Shown here piece by piece: positions 1 through 11,462 of a DNA stretch of 60,000 nucleotides. The stretch comes from Nymphaea colorata (lineage: Eukaryota > Streptophyta > Magnoliopsida > Nymphaeales > Nymphaeaceae), in the NCBI RefSeq assembly GCF_008831285.2, contig NC_045146.1, forward strand, positions 18,037,149 to 18,097,148. Reading direction: 5' to 3'. Below the pieces are notes generated by a model. That model was given only the letters and a program-made list of their open reading frames with translations. It searched no databases and was not told the DNA's origin. The translations under genes were made by a program, and so were the position numbers. Each line of letters begins with the position of its first letter. Position 1 is the stretch's first letter.

Positions 1-1146
1 GCTAGCACCCTCGTCCATGGCAAACCCTTCCGGCAGTTTGTCGGCCGGACCTCCGACGACATGGTCCGCCACAAGCTGGTCCCGCTCCTCAACCACGCCG
101 CCCAGTCCGGCGAGACCATCAACCTCCAGGACGTGTTCCTCAGGTTCACCTTCGACAGCACATGCACCGCGGTGTTTGGGAACAACCCCGGCTGCCTTTC
201 CGTCGGCCTTCCCACCGTTCCCTTCGCGAAAGCCATCGACGACGCCATGGAGTCCATCCTCTTCCGCCACGCCCTCCCTGAAAACTGGTGGCGCCTCCTC
301 CGCTTCCTCAAGCTCGGCAAGGAGCGCCAGTTCGCCAAGTCCATGGCCGTCGTCGAGAACTTCGTCGATGACCAGCTCGCCCAGAGGAAGGCGTTGCTCG
401 ACTCCCAGCGCGCCGCCGGCTCCGGCGCCAGTCCAGTCGTCGGCGATGACTTGCTCTCCAATTACATGGCCATGTCGGAGGGCGACTCGAAGTTTCTCCG
501 AGACACCTGCGTCAACTTCCTCATCGCCGGAAGGGACACCTCCGGCGTCGCGCTCAGCTGGTTCTTCTGGCTCCTGTCCAAGCACCCCGACATCGAGGCC
601 AGGCTCCTGGAGGAGCTCGCCACGATTGTCCGCGACAAGAAAGAAGGCGAACAGTCCTTCACCCACGAGGACCTCCAGAAAATGGTGTACCTCCAAGCTG
701 CCCTCTGCGAGAGCCTGAGGCTCTACCCTTCCGTCCCCATTGGGCACAAGAGCGTCCTCAAGGAGGACGTCCTCCCCAGCGGCGACGTGGTGAAGCCGGG
801 CGTGAAGATTCTCTACGTCATCTACTCGGTGGGGAGGATGGAGTGGGTGTGGGGGAAGGACTGCTTGGAGTTCGTCCCGGAGAGGTGGCTCGACGAAGAT
901 GGTAGGCTCAAGAAGCAGCAAATTAGCGACTTCAGGTTTCTGGCCTTTAATGGCGGACCGAGGACGTGCGTGGGGAAGGAGATGGCGTTTGTGCAGATGA
1001 AATACGCAGCGGCTCAGGTTCTGCTCAACTTTGAAATCAAGGTCATAGAGAGCCACCCAATTGTGCCCAAGCCTTCTGTCATTATGTCCATGAAGCATGG
1101 CCTAATGGTGAAGGTGAAGAAGAGAAGCGAGCCGTCAACTCATTAG
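1..1146 (+). CDS. Cytochrome P450, CYP86 clan (CYP96-like), 5'-truncated by the window edge
   Basis: Heme-thiolate monooxygenase, by family membership anchored in the ER and hydroxylating fatty acids, alkanes or similar long-chain substrates. The frame is open from base 1 (ASTLVHGKPFRQFVGRTSDD) and stops at TAG 1144-1146, giving 381 residues. The membrane anchor and proline hinge lie outside the window. Visible in order: a CYP96-style DLQDVF-like stretch (LQDVFLRFTFDSTC), the I-helix oxygen motif AGRDTS, the K-helix ESLRLYP (ExxR), the PERW motif, and the heme loop FNGGPRTCVGKE with the cysteine thiolate ligand. No intron interrupts this part. The stretch GCLSVGLPTVPFAKAIDDA and the FLAFNGGPRTC heme loop favour CYP96 over CYP86A or CYP94. 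The substrate cannot be read from sequence. All core motifs are intact, so it is probably functional. Its start must lie upstream of base 1; the ATG at 61 is internal. Confidence 0.93.
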   Translation, partial: ASTLVHGKPFRQFVGRTSDDMVRHKLVPLLNHAAQSGETINLQDVFLRFTFDSTCTAVFGNNPGCLSVGLPTVPFAKAIDDAMESILFRHALPENWWRLLRFLKLGKERQFAKSMAVVENFVDDQLAQRKALLDSQRAAGSGASPVVGDDLLSNYMAMSEGDSKFLRDTCVNFLIAGRDTSGVALSWFFWLLSKHPDIEARLLEELATIVRDKKEGEQSFTHEDLQKMVYLQAALCESLRLYPSVPIGHKSVLKEDVLPSGDVVKPGVKILYVIYSVGRMEWVWGKDCLEFVPERWLDEDGRLKKQQISDFRFLAFNGGPRTCVGKEMAFVQMKYAAAQVLLNFEIKVIESHPIVPKPSVIMSMKHGLMVKVKKRSEPSTH

Positions 1147-2002
1147 AGATCCACTCATTCATCAGATGCAGTGTTGTATGGGTCCTTCCTCCATGAACGG
1201 GTTCATGATCAGAAAGAATCTCATGAACGTGGAAAGGTCCCTTGGTATTTAGCTTTCTTCCATTATACTATCGCTCTTGGTGTTTCGATAGAGTGAAAAA
1301 AATATGTGCAAAGCTACTGCCTGTGTAGATCATGTATGGTTTTAAACTTCAAAGCGTGTCTTTAAACTGAAGGATATAAAGTTTTGTTTCAAAAAGAAAA
1401 AGAAGTGGGAAAAAAGATTGGAGTTATTGTTTGGGGCTGCAAATGCATGGCTGAATAAATTCATATAGATGTTCTTTTTCTTGATCCTTGTGGCTTTCTG
1501 TTCGGAATTTAAATGGTACAAGTTTCCAGACACTGATCTTTAAGCAGCTAGCCGATCGAACGCGCATTAATGAAGCGCAGACCAACGATAGAAGATTTCT
1601 CATTTTCATCTAATCGAGAGAGAGACGGCATCGCATATTTCAACCTTAAGTTACTTAAGAAAAGGCCATCCAGATTCCTTGGTTGAAATCTTAGAAAATA
1701 TATTATGATAACCGGTTGTCTGGATGTACAGATTGGATTTCATATGAATCAAGACACTAAAAAATTGAAATTTCTCAAAACATGCAAGTTATAAAGTCTT
1801 ACTTAACGATCTAATAAAACCCATTTTAGAACAGCCTTGTGAGTTTCTTAATATGGAAGTTGCGTTAGTATGATGGAACATATATATTGAAAAGTTTGTG
1901 CTGATCAGGGGGAGAATGAGAAAGATTCCATTGGGCTTAGCTCCTTTATCTCCTATCAGCCCTTGAGTAAATGGTTGAATGATTCTAAAAAGCGATTATT
2001 CA

Positions 2003-2052
<50 letters not shown>

Positions 2053-2249
2053 TACCTTCAACAACTTGGCAACAGTCAACCTAATCTGGTAATGAGAAAA
2101 AATTAGTTGATCATAAAAATTTCACAACTGGTCGACCATGTATGGAAGAGTCTTCTCATCTTTAATTGTTATACTAATAGTGTGGATAGAGAGGACACGC
2201 TTTTTTTCTCATCCTTGGTAGATACCTAATTAAATGCTTCTCAAAGCGG
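1147..2249. other. P450 3' flank, no gene seen
   Basis: The 3' UTR of the P450 presumably lies within the first 200-300 bases, but no clear poly(A) signal was fixed. The rest is A+T-rich with only short random open frames. A (TA)n run of about 45 bases lies at 2005-2049. Confidence 0.5.
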
Positions 2250-2286
2250 TGTTCGTGCAACAAATGGTCGCCCATGCAGCCTAATT

Positions 2287-2815
2287 GAATTATAGAGCTC
2301 GACTTATAATTTTGGCCCCACCATAATTCAAAACCTTCAAAACCTGCCAACCAATCTCTCCTTTTGTGTTTCCTAATAAAAAAACGTTTTAAGATAGCAT
2401 ATAATTAAAAGTCAGTGCATTCAGGGGCGAAGCCAGGATTTTGTTGAGGGGCGGGTCAAACCATCCGCGGGTCGGGCCAAGAGGAGCGACGGTAGGGCCA
2501 AGAGGAACGATGGGTTGGGCCAAACTAAAAAAATTTGATTTTTTACATATAAAAAAAAATTCTAAGCTCACCCTGGCCATGGGCCGGGCAGCCCCCCTCC
2601 CTCCGCCCCTCAGTGCATTCATAGCCATGTATTTGGTTCATTAAGCAACGTAATTTGAATTATAGAGCTCGAGTTATAATTTTGGCCCCAGCATAATTCA
2701 AAACCTGCCAAGCAATCTCTCCTTTTGTGTTTCCTAATCAAAAAAACGTTGCCATATAATTAAAAGTCAATGCATTCAAAGCCATGATTTTGGGTCATTA
2801 AGCAACCTTTTACAC
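2287..2815 (+). repeat. Two-copy tandem repeat at the head of block A
   Basis: A unit of about 165 bp starting GAATTATAGAGCTCGA and running through TTTTGGCCCCA, AATCTCTCCTTTTGTGTTTC and AAAAGTCA(G/A)TGCATTCA occurs twice, at about 2287 and about 2652. The first unit is interrupted by a MITE at 2424-2610. Related units recur at 10,800-11,460. Confidence 0.8.
2424..2610. mobile_element. 187-bp MITE with 11-bp target-site duplication (Mutator-like candidate)
   Basis: The element lies between direct repeats CAGTGCATTCA at 2413-2423 and 2611-2621. Its ends are inverted: GGGGCG at the left, CGCCCCT at the right. The neighbouring repeat unit (2.76 kb) and the second block A copy (about 10,912) show the empty site, AAAAGTCAATGCATTCA without the insert, which confirms an insertion. 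A 9-11 bp duplication and short G/C-rich inverted ends fit a Mutator-like non-autonomous element, but the superfamily is inferred. Confidence 0.75.
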
Positions 2816-4342
2816 ATGATGGATTCATATGACAGTTCAAAGGTTGATCTCCACTCAATAATTTGCCATAAAAAACTATAGAATAAAAGGCAAAAAAGAA
2901 GAAATCTCAAGTAGCTTGCAATTGGAAACAACTGCTATATAAAAAGTATAGACGTAATAGACTAGTGTCCATCCTCTATTGCGTGAGATCTGATGGATGG
3001 ACTAGATCACTTGAGTAAGGAATGAAAAAGGATTATATATATATATATATATGATACCTCTTCTTTTCCTACAAGCTGAATTGAGCCCTATAATTTTATT
3101 CCATGAAAAAGAGAAGTTGGCCAGCGATCGCCAACTAAGACAGCAGGAAATCTGATATCAAACTCGTAAGCAAGAAATTGACAATGGCTGATTAGGTTTT
3201 GAAAATTATTAGTTTAATAAGACGTCTTCTTCGCTTGAGATGGACTCCCAATTTCTTAGGATGAGTAAATATCAAACAATGGAAAGTACTGATCTCTCTT
3301 AGAGTCTTGCATGGCGCCCGAGTCTAAGGGGCCTTCCTGTTAATTTTTTATACTGCCGGGCCTCTGAACCAATGGCTGAGATACATGTGGGCTTGTGTGG
3401 GCAATTGCTAACACAGTCTTGGGTATCCCTTCAAAGTACTAATGCTTTCAACATGTGGCATTTTTATTTTCGAAAACCAAGAAAAATCCAATTTGGATTT
3501 CATGGAAACAAAATTATATTAATGTAAGAATTTAATGCAATTGCGAACTATAGTTTGTGAACTAAAATTCCTTCTCAAAATTCTTAGTGAAGATGAGACC
3601 TTGATACTTGTGCTTGGAATACTTAATGTACGACTAGTATTTAATAAAAGGTATGGCATGTTTTAATTACTTGAAATTCCCATGTACATTGGGAGTCTAG
3701 ACTGTGGATTCTAGAGCCAATCTGTAAAATTAATGGTTTTTAAGTTTTTGGATGGATCGTGAAGATGGAAGGCGGCAGAACAAAAGAAATTCTAGAATTA
3801 AAACTAAGAAAAGAGGTCAACACTGGTGGAAAGCAAAACGGTGGTCGGTCAAATTTCAACCCTTGTAACTCCATAGCTCTCAGTTTTCCCATGGCAGATA
3901 AAAATTTGGAACAGTAAATATATCGTGAACAAAAAATTCATAGTAAAATGTTCAAAGTGTCCAACTTTTTTGGAGGGTAAAATTACCTTGATCTATATAT
4001 ATATATATATAAATGCAGGCTCGAAATATGACCAAAACACCACCAAATCTTTGTTATAAGCTCACGTTTTGAGCCCATTTACGTAGATTTTTTAGAATTA
4101 ATGAAGCAGAAGTGCTAACTAAACATGGAGCCTAACTAGTTAATATCTCACGCTTTTATTTTAACTTTATTGGATGAAGAAAGTTGAAATTTTGAAATAA
4201 GGGTTGTCACATATAACTGAACAAGGATTTCAAGTGAACAGAAAGAGTATTTGATCATGCCGCCTGTTTGAGAGGCGAAGCTTGTCTCTACTCCTTTCTC
4301 CATCCTTTAAGGTATTAACTCTGCTTATGGCCATGTCATTTA

Positions 4343-4451
4343 GGCCTGGGCATCGGGCCGACCCAATAAGAGTCGGGCCCAGGCCGGCGTGATACCTGAA
4401 AATTGAGTCCTGGCCCAATACCCGACATCCAAGCCCAGGCCCGACCTGGTA
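4343..4451 (+). mobile_element. Truncated hAT-like MITE (GGCCTGGGCATCGGGCC family)
   Basis: The head GGCCTGGGCATCGGGCCGAC and the following G/C-rich 100 bp match the better preserved element at 13,137-13,419 in the duplicate block. Here the A/T-rich body and right end are missing. The break after CCCGACCTGGTA suggests a deletion that also removed neighbouring block A sequence. Confidence 0.6.
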
Positions 4452-6055
4452 TGCTCTCTCAATAACTTCTCTGCATCACCAAACGCATCGAGACAAATCT
4501 TTGACGTGAAATTTTCACTTTCCTTGGTCCATTGGGCAGGTGGGGACTCTCAAATTAATTGAACTAAAATTTCATTCGAGTAAAAAAGTTCCAGTTTTTC
4601 GAAGTATAGTAAGCTTTTTGGTCCCACCGTAAAATCCACTTTAACCGGTGCAACACCCACTTTGACTCTTTGCTGTTTTAATGCAGCAAGAAAACGACCA
4701 CAACTAGAAATGACGGTAGGAATTGCGAGCGACGATGAACACAAAGTAGTGACTGCGTAGAACAAGAACGGCATAAATTAATGGAATTATACCAACCTTT
4801 TCCTCCTGAAATTACTAGCTACAGCTCAGGCTAAGTCGCTTTCGTTGAGACTCAATATATAGAATCTTTTCACCCGTGGCGGAGTCAGAAAAATTAGTTG
4901 AATGGGCACATGTTTAGAAACATTCATATTTGGAGGGCACCTGTATATGTATAAAAATAAATATTAAATTTTTCAATGTAAAAGTAAATAAATTTTTAAA
5001 AACTGCAGTGGGCAACTGCCCACCCTGGTCTACATGTGGCTACCCCATTGCTTTTCATATCCAGGTTGGCAGTCAAAAGATGCAACGAATCACGCTGCCA
5101 TTCCATATCTGGAATGACTCGGCTAATTTTTACTTTATAAGTTCAGCAAAATATAAAAGGTAGCTTAGATTAACTATTAGTAAGTTAAAAGTAAATAAAC
5201 TTCAAGGGGCACAGAGCAACGGACTGACATTGAAGTTTCATGGTCGCTGTCATTCTTTGGTGTGTTATTTCATTCGGGCTACAAACTATGACAAACATAA
5301 TACTCAATTTGAAGGATATACCCAAGGTCCATTCAGGCCCCAAAGCAAACCAGAACGGTAGAACCTTAAAAGCATAAGGGTGTAGTTCTGAAGGTTTTGT
5401 GCCGAAAGCAGTTTCCCACACCTAAATAAAACACTAAAAGTAAACAAAAAAACTGCATCAACCGCCCTTTTTTTTCCTGTAATGAAGATGATCTTCAATT
5501 GCAAAGTCTTTTAATGGAAGACAATAAGAAAGCTCGATAACAGTGATTAAGGGTCCTCAACTTGGCACCCAAGTGGTGATTCTTAAATATTCCATGGCAA
5601 TATATATCTTGTACCGATCGGGGGTTAAGTTAATATGATATGTTTCTTGCCATACAAGTAGATACGCTCTGATATTGACAACAGAGCTGTTTGTTTCTAA
5701 GTCTACATGCACTAACCCTTGAAACTTACGCAGGAAGATGGCATGCCCCAATAGAATGTCCCTTTAGATATATGTGTTGGTGGGCAGTTCAACCACTGGT
5801 GCGCCCGTTCATCAAACCCATTAAACCTGTCTTCAGTCATCTCTTCAACCCCTTTTCTCTGCTTCTTGTAAAGCGTGAGAACGAGCGCTGGTAGTTTTTG
5901 CTTCGTACGATCTGTAGTTGGGTTTATGATAGTTAATTCATTTCTTAAAAATTTGACTCTTCGATCATAAAAATTTAACTTTTTTGCCTTAAATTTTTTC
6001 CACTTGGTAGGTGTTTAATTTTGTATGTTTATTTACAGTGGTCGGGTTCCAATTA

Positions 6056-7164
6056 TTTAAAAGTGCATGTATGGTTGCATTAACAAGTAAACATCAATCA
6101 CCCACCATTTTTGGTGGTAGTCCAAAGAATACCACCCACAAGAGACAAACTAACTGCTACATCCCTCAAAGCAGCAAGTAATTATATTGGGACGAGTGTA
6201 CACTTAGACTATGAGGGCAGGAGATAAGGAGACTAGTTCTTACATTGCAAATAGAAACAAAGACGTCCCCCAACGTTCTTTAACGGGTTTCAGCTCCAGT
6301 TAGATGAAGACAACAGCAAATGTAACAAAACAGACGGCTGCATAAATCCAGAAAGTAGCTGATTAATGTCAAAATGGACCAACAATTCAATATTGCAGTT
6401 AACTTCCTAGTTAGCTGATAATTCGTGTTGAATGCTCCCACTCTTGATAAAGTGCGAGTTACACGGTAGGGATTAGGTTGATATGCTACTTTAGACCCAA
6501 CGTTACAACTTATTTAAATTGGATGATTGGATCCATTGACGGAGATGGGTATTAAACGGCGAGAAAAAAAAACGGGTATAATACGGCAAAGTTTTATATA
6601 TCGAGAATAAAACGAGAAAAGTTCGGCAAATTTTTTAAAAAATTTAAACATTTAATACATCTTAAAAATTATAAAAAATAATAATTAATAAAAAACGGCA
6701 AAAACGGGAAAATAATGGCAAAAAACGGAAAAATAATGTATAATACGGGTATTATACGTGTTTTTTGTTTTTTGATATTTTTTTAAAAAAAACGAGAATA
6801 GTACGGGTATTATACGGCAGAACTGTTTTTGGCGTTAAATACGCGTTTTTAAAAAAAAACGGCATTTTTTGTGACAATGATTGGATCTGAGAATCTTTAT
6901 GATGCTAGCTAGTTTGATGCCAAAATATTAAGCATCAGTTTAGCTCAAGGGAAAGCACTCAAATCAATATACAATAGAGCACATGTAATGACATCGCACC
7001 CTCTCATACTGGCTTGCACCCTGGTTTGGTGGATCCCAACTCTTCCCTTAGCAATTTGAGACTTTTAGTTCCAGCTCAAGAAAAAAAATACTAGGAACTA
7101 GGACCGCCAATCACTTAGCTAATCTATTGCAAGTTGTCTAAGATTTTTTTTACAACCTTAATTA
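6056..7164. other. Unique stretch between blocks A and D, no gene
   Basis: No coding sequence is seen. It contains the 343-bp insert described separately. A short string, TTACATTGCAAATAGAA near 6242, also occurs next to the GDSL remnant at about 15,094, hinting that decayed GDSL-flanking sequence lies here. Confidence 0.4.
6534..6876. mobile_element. 343-bp A+T-rich insert with ACGG-repeat structure, flanked by 11-bp direct repeats
   Basis: The segment is bounded by the direct repeats ATGATTGGATC at 6523-6533 and 6877-6887, which look like a target-site duplication. The interior is made of degenerate repeats of ACGGCAAAA, ACGGGTATTATACGG and AAAAAACGG, including the near-palindrome GTATAATACGGGTATTATAC at about 6739. 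No terminal inverted repeat, poly(A) tail or open frame was found. The class is unknown. Confidence 0.5.
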
Positions 7165-8792
7165 TAAGACTAAACTTTTTAAAGTGGGCATTAATACAAC
7201 ACAAACTCAGCATAAGTCCCCTAATGGTCCTTTTGGCCAAGTTCTCATAAGAACTACAGCATGAACTTTAGTTTGTAGTCCCTTGTCATTTTGTTTCATC
7301 ATCTGTAACATGCACTTGTATTAACAAGGCTTGACATGACTTAGGGGCATTTGATTACCTTTAATCTATGATCATCAAAGATTTGAGATTCATCAATTTA
7401 AGATCAGACCCCGCTTCCTTCTTTGATTTTAGATGTTCATCCCTGTGGATCTCAGTTCCATGGTTTGGAGTCAAGTCTTCCATAGCACGTTTGAGACTCC
7501 TATTTGTTTATACCATTTGTCTCACGTAATGTGGAATACTTTAGATTACCCTTGGATCAGAGAGGCTATGAAGCCCAAAAATGAAATATTACAAACTAGG
7601 GTGTATCTTTTGCTTACGTCATTAAACAACTTGAAAGCTTTTTACCTGCCTTATATGACATATTACAGGGCCATATGTATCTGTTTAGCCAAGATACTAA
7701 TTTAACAACTGCAATACACAATAATCAAATAGAAGAAATGGATTGTTTAGCTTAGTTTCCTTAAGGTTGGTCTAATAGCTTAATTTTCACTCACTAGCAA
7801 CTATCCAGACGATATATAGTTGTCAAACAGGATGATTAAGAAGGTTCCATGTGAAGGGCACACTTTGACTTTAACGACAGGGGCACGTCTTCAATCTATT
7901 CTGAAAGCAGCACATAAACCTTTTAAGCTTGCCTTAGAATTCCAGCTTCTTATTGCATGCTTGTTTTGTATCAAAGCATAGAAAATCTTGTCAATTTTTC
8001 TTCTTGAGCAGGACATGTTAATCACTCTTGGGACCAAGAGGAAGACGTAAATAAAACCCTAGTATCAATTAAGAGGGGGAACGTGCACTTTTCAATAATT
8101 AATGTAAGTTGCGTTGAATCTCTCATGCCTCACATAAAAAATGGGTTTCCCACTGTGAGAAAGAGAGAGAGAGAGACCACATTTACCTTGATCCATGGCT
8201 GGTGTTACAGCTAGCATAGTATGAGATGAGGTGCATCTTCTGTTCGATTTTTGTGGGCCAACTCTTCCTTTTAGTTTAAACTCTCTCTCTCTCTTGCATG
8301 GACATGTAGTATGTCAATTTTTTATGTTTTTCTCAACAAGTTTCACTATGTAATTGTATACCATGGTTCAAAAACTCATAAATCTAATGTTATTACATTC
8401 CATGAGACTTCAAAAATCTAGGTCAAGGAATTTCAGATTTCTAGAAAATCCTGTCAATGTCCTCGTAATTAGAGCACCCATTCATGAGTTGGACTAGCTA
8501 GAGTTGTACTAAATATAAAATAAAATCTGTACCTTAGAATTTTGATAAATTCCATGTTGAGGAGAGATGCTGCTGGTTGGCTAATTTAAAAAATAATAAT
8601 AATAAAATAATCTAGATATCTGTGTTTCTTCTTTTTTTTTTTTTTTAAGGGGTGGACACTCAATTATGTGCACCAAGCTGGTGCCCTGCACGGCCTGTAG
8701 TACATGACATGTGTTGCCCCCAGCTTACTCCTTGAGGTACATATCATGCACAAGAGTCTGCACAGGCCGGTGCATACCACCACCTTTGGTGG
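7165..8792 (+). repeat. Segmental duplication block D, copy 1
   Basis: This block recurs in the same orientation at 26,284-27,440. Both copies start TAAGACTAAACTTTTT and share GTGGGCATTAATACAACACA, a GA-rich run (GAGAAAGAGAGAGAGAGAGA) and TTTAGTTTAA. They end in a unit with ATTTATGTGCACC or ATTATGTGCACC and CATATCATGCACAAGAG(T)CTG. Relative to this copy, the other lacks about 500 bp (roughly 7612-8128 here). No coding sequence is recognised. Confidence 0.82.
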
Positions 8793-8835
8793 ACGAAGGT
8801 AAATGGTTATGTGGTTGGGCATCGATATGTCCCCG

Positions 8836-10770
8836 TGTCACGACTCAATTTTTTTGACACCAAAAATTTCCTTCTTTCTTTAATATAAATAATTGCGGAA
8901 GGAATATTGAGTCGTGACCAAAAACATAAACAAATGCATTGTATCAAAATAAAACACTTGGACCCAAATAATAAAATGATCACAAATCCCAAAACCGACG
9001 CAGTGTCCAGAATACCAATACCCGTCCATCACAAGACTGAGGTCGTCACTCCATGAACCATAATCTATCAAAGACTACCTGTAGAGATAGAAAGAATGGT
9101 CAGAATTCCTCTGAGTATAAAAAAAATCTAGCCATGAATGAAACATGACCCAACAAAATAATATTTGATTTTTACAAAACAAATGTCCCCAAATCATAAC
9201 ACATATTACAGTTACGACTCATTAACAGAAACAAAACGAGGTATGCACAACCTCCAAATTTTCGTAGGCTTCCAACTGTGGTTCTCTGACAATGTCATGG
9301 TCATCGTGTTGAGCAACAGAAACCCCCGTGGACACAACTCACGGGCAGAACAGAACATATCTTCACCAGGCGATCCAACAGATCGAGGGTACTTGAAGTA
9401 AAGCCTCCTAAGATATCCCAGATCGCCGCTGCAGTAGCATGGCCCCTCTAAGAACCCAGTTTGAGGGACCAGGAGATGTTTCTCTCCCAACACAGCAGCA
9501 ATACACCGAGCCCTTGTGCAGCTCAATACCCTGTGGACACTCTAGTACAGACAGAGGAGTGTCCGTCAACAGTGAACTAAGGCGCACCACTACCTCCTGG
9601 GACGAAACCAAACACTGGGCAAAAACAAAAAGCTCGCACTTGCATAAACCATTGCACACAGTCCACGTTTCACCTTCGAATTTCATATATGAGGGTTTCT
9701 CATCACTAGACATCGTCTAGTACCTCTCACAGAAACCGCCTTCAGGCTCGGTTTCCCAAACAAAATAATTTAGCCATTTTAAATCTTAATTTAATGGCAA
9801 TAAGGCAAAACACATCACGCTTAGAAACCTCAAATAGTAATATTATAATCATTATTTGAAAACAATAAAATTTATATTTAAATTCTCAAAACGTGACTTT
9901 CCTCCTCTAATTGTTTCGAAGTTAATTTCAGAATCATTTTTTTGAAATTTTAAACACAACAAAGGCCATCAAAGAGCAATAGAACACACATTTCGTTTTT
10001 AATTTGTAAAAACCCCCTTTTGGAAATTTTCAAGAATCCGGAGGGCACTACTTGGCAATTTCGAATGAAAACTCTAGTTATTGCTGAAAATAACCCTTGT
10101 AAGCCTCTTTTTAAATAAGTTTTAAGCAAAAAGGTTGCAGAATGAATTTATAAAGATGGTAACAGTTTATCGAATATTTTTCTAATTAGTGGATCTGTTT
10201 TGAAATTTTCCAACTTTGTTATAAATATGGCCTCGTTTTTCTCTCATTTCACGCCTCTTTTTCTCTCTCCTAACGATGCCTCCCTCTTCGTCTCGCTCGA
10301 CCGACGGTGGGTGGCGGCCTCACCGATTTTTTTCACACCCAACCCAGTGGAACCCTTCTCCTTCGCCCGCGAGATCCGTCGTTCAGTTCCACGCTGCCGC
10401 GCCACCATCCGCCTGTCGCCTTCCGCCGCCGCCGTTCGACCGACTGCCCACCGTCCGGCCGACGGTGGAACTTCCCGCATCTTCAACAACCCAAAAACCA
10501 GAGAGAAACCTCTGTTTCCCCCGCGAGATCCAGTGTTTGCGTCTTCTGGTGCTGTGCCTACCGACCATCTGTCGCTCTCAGCCGCCACCTCCTCCTCTGC
10601 TGCTCCCGTTTTGCAGCATCTCCTCGTGAGGAAGACGACCTCCCAGCTTTAATGGTGTCCTTCTCGGTTTCCCTCTCACTGCGACAGTGAGGAAATCAGT
10701 AGGAAAGGGGACGATAGGAGGGATTCTGCAACTCCAATGCCGTCCCTTTCTTTTTTTCTTTCCCATACCG
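8836..10770 (+). mobile_element. LTR-like sequence (probable Ty3/gypsy-type solo or partial LTR)
   Basis: The left end, TGTCACGACTCAATTTT, resembles TG-starting LTR ends common in plant Ty3/gypsy elements. It carries the perfect 13-bp inverted repeat GTCACGACTCAAT (8837-8849) / ATTGAGTCGTGAC (8906-8918). A TATA-like TTATAAATATGG at about 10,219 is followed by a C/T-rich, G+C-richer tract (10,250-10,760), as expected of a promoter-bearing LTR. Several 60-150 residue open frames here overlap on both strands and are low-complexity, so I do not call genes. No primer-binding site, gag-pol or second LTR is visible. The 3' limit is approximate, set where block A resumes. Confidence 0.42.
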
Positions 10771-10980
10771 GCGTTCGTGCAACAAAAGATCGCTCATGCA
10801 ACCTAATTTTAGAGCTCCAGTTATAATTTTGGCCCCAGCATAATTAAATACCTACCAACCAATCTCTCCTTTTGTGTTTCCAAATCCAAAAAAACGTTTT
10901 TTAAAAGTCAATGCATTCATAGCCATGTTTTAACTAATTTGAATTATAGAGTTCCAGTTTTAATTTTGGCCCCACCATAA

Positions 10981-11214
10981 TTTTTGGGTGAGCAAGGGTA
11001 TTAATTTTACCCCCTGAAAAAGGCTCGAACGTCCCCCATTCCTTCTGTCTCTGGAGTCATGAGCTGCGTCGGTGTCAGCGATAGCAACGGTGCACCATTC
11101 AGCTTAAATGTCGCGCCCTACCGCTTTAAGACACAGGAACATAACGCTCACGAAAATCGAACTAGAGACCTACCTTAGTACAGACCCCTAACTCAACCAG
11201 CTACGCTATGCCCC
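10981..11214 (-). mobile_element. tRNA-derived SINE, minus strand
   Basis: Read on the minus strand, the sequence starts near 11,214 as GGGGCATAGCGTAGCTGG. It has a pol III box A-like TAGCGTAGCTGG (11,197-11,208) and, about 40 bases on, a box B-like AGTTCGATTT (about 11,155-11,163). The distal end near 10,981 is CACCCAAAAA. It interrupts a block A repeat unit (CCACCATAAT | TTGTAAAACCTGCC), which is continuous in sister units, so it is an insertion. Box order, spacing and size of about 235 bp fit a plant tRNA-related SINE. A clean target duplication was not seen. Confidence 0.72.
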
Positions 11215-11233
11215 TTGTAAAACCTGCCAACCA

Positions 11234-11462
11234 ATCTCTCCTTTTGTGTTTTTAAATCCAAAAAACGCTTTGAGATACCATATCATTAAAAGTCAATGCA
11301 TTGATAGCCAAGAATTTGGGTTCATTAAGCAACATTTTACATGGTGCATTCATCTCTCCTTTTGTGTTTTTAAATCCTTTGAGATACCATATCATTAAAA
11401 GTCAATGCATTGATAGCCAAGAATTTCTGTTCATTAAGCAACATTTTACATGGTGCATTCAT
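11234..11462 (+). repeat. 117-bp tandem duplication
   Basis: TCTCTCCTTTTGTGTTTTTA through TTTTACATGGTGCATTCAT occurs twice head to tail, with starts at about 11,234 and 11,351. There is a small deletion in the second unit and few other differences, indicating a recent local event. Confidence 0.85.

Larger units (their letters stand above)
2250..6055 (+). repeat. Segmental duplication block A, copy 1
   Basis: This non-coding block recurs in the same orientation at about 10,772-14,922. It begins near the shared string GTTCGTGCAACAAA and ends shortly after TTTTTTCCACT. Shared landmarks include GATCTCCACTCAATAATTT, GAGAAGTTGGCCAGCGATCG, GGCGCCCGAGTCTAAGGGGC and a near-identical 5557-5894 segment. 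A 64-residue and a 67-residue open frame there recur almost unchanged, but have no recognisable domain and look like by-products of the duplication. This copy carries a private 187-bp MITE and lacks about 460 bp that is present in the other copy near 13.2-13.7 kb. Confidence 0.85.

Noticed and set aside
17-718. 233-residue serine/proline-rich open frame overlapping the P450
   Set aside because: It is out of frame with the P450, whose motifs all lie in the other frame. Its composition reflects the codon bias of that real frame.
9212-9720. About 100-residue frames on both strands
   Set aside because: No recognisable domain; the frames lie on opposite strands over the same bases within the LTR-like region.
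10200-10766. Several overlapping 60-150 residue frames on both strands
   Set aside because: They are low-complexity, overlap each other on both strands and have no domain. They are best explained by the G+C-rich leader of an LTR-like sequence.
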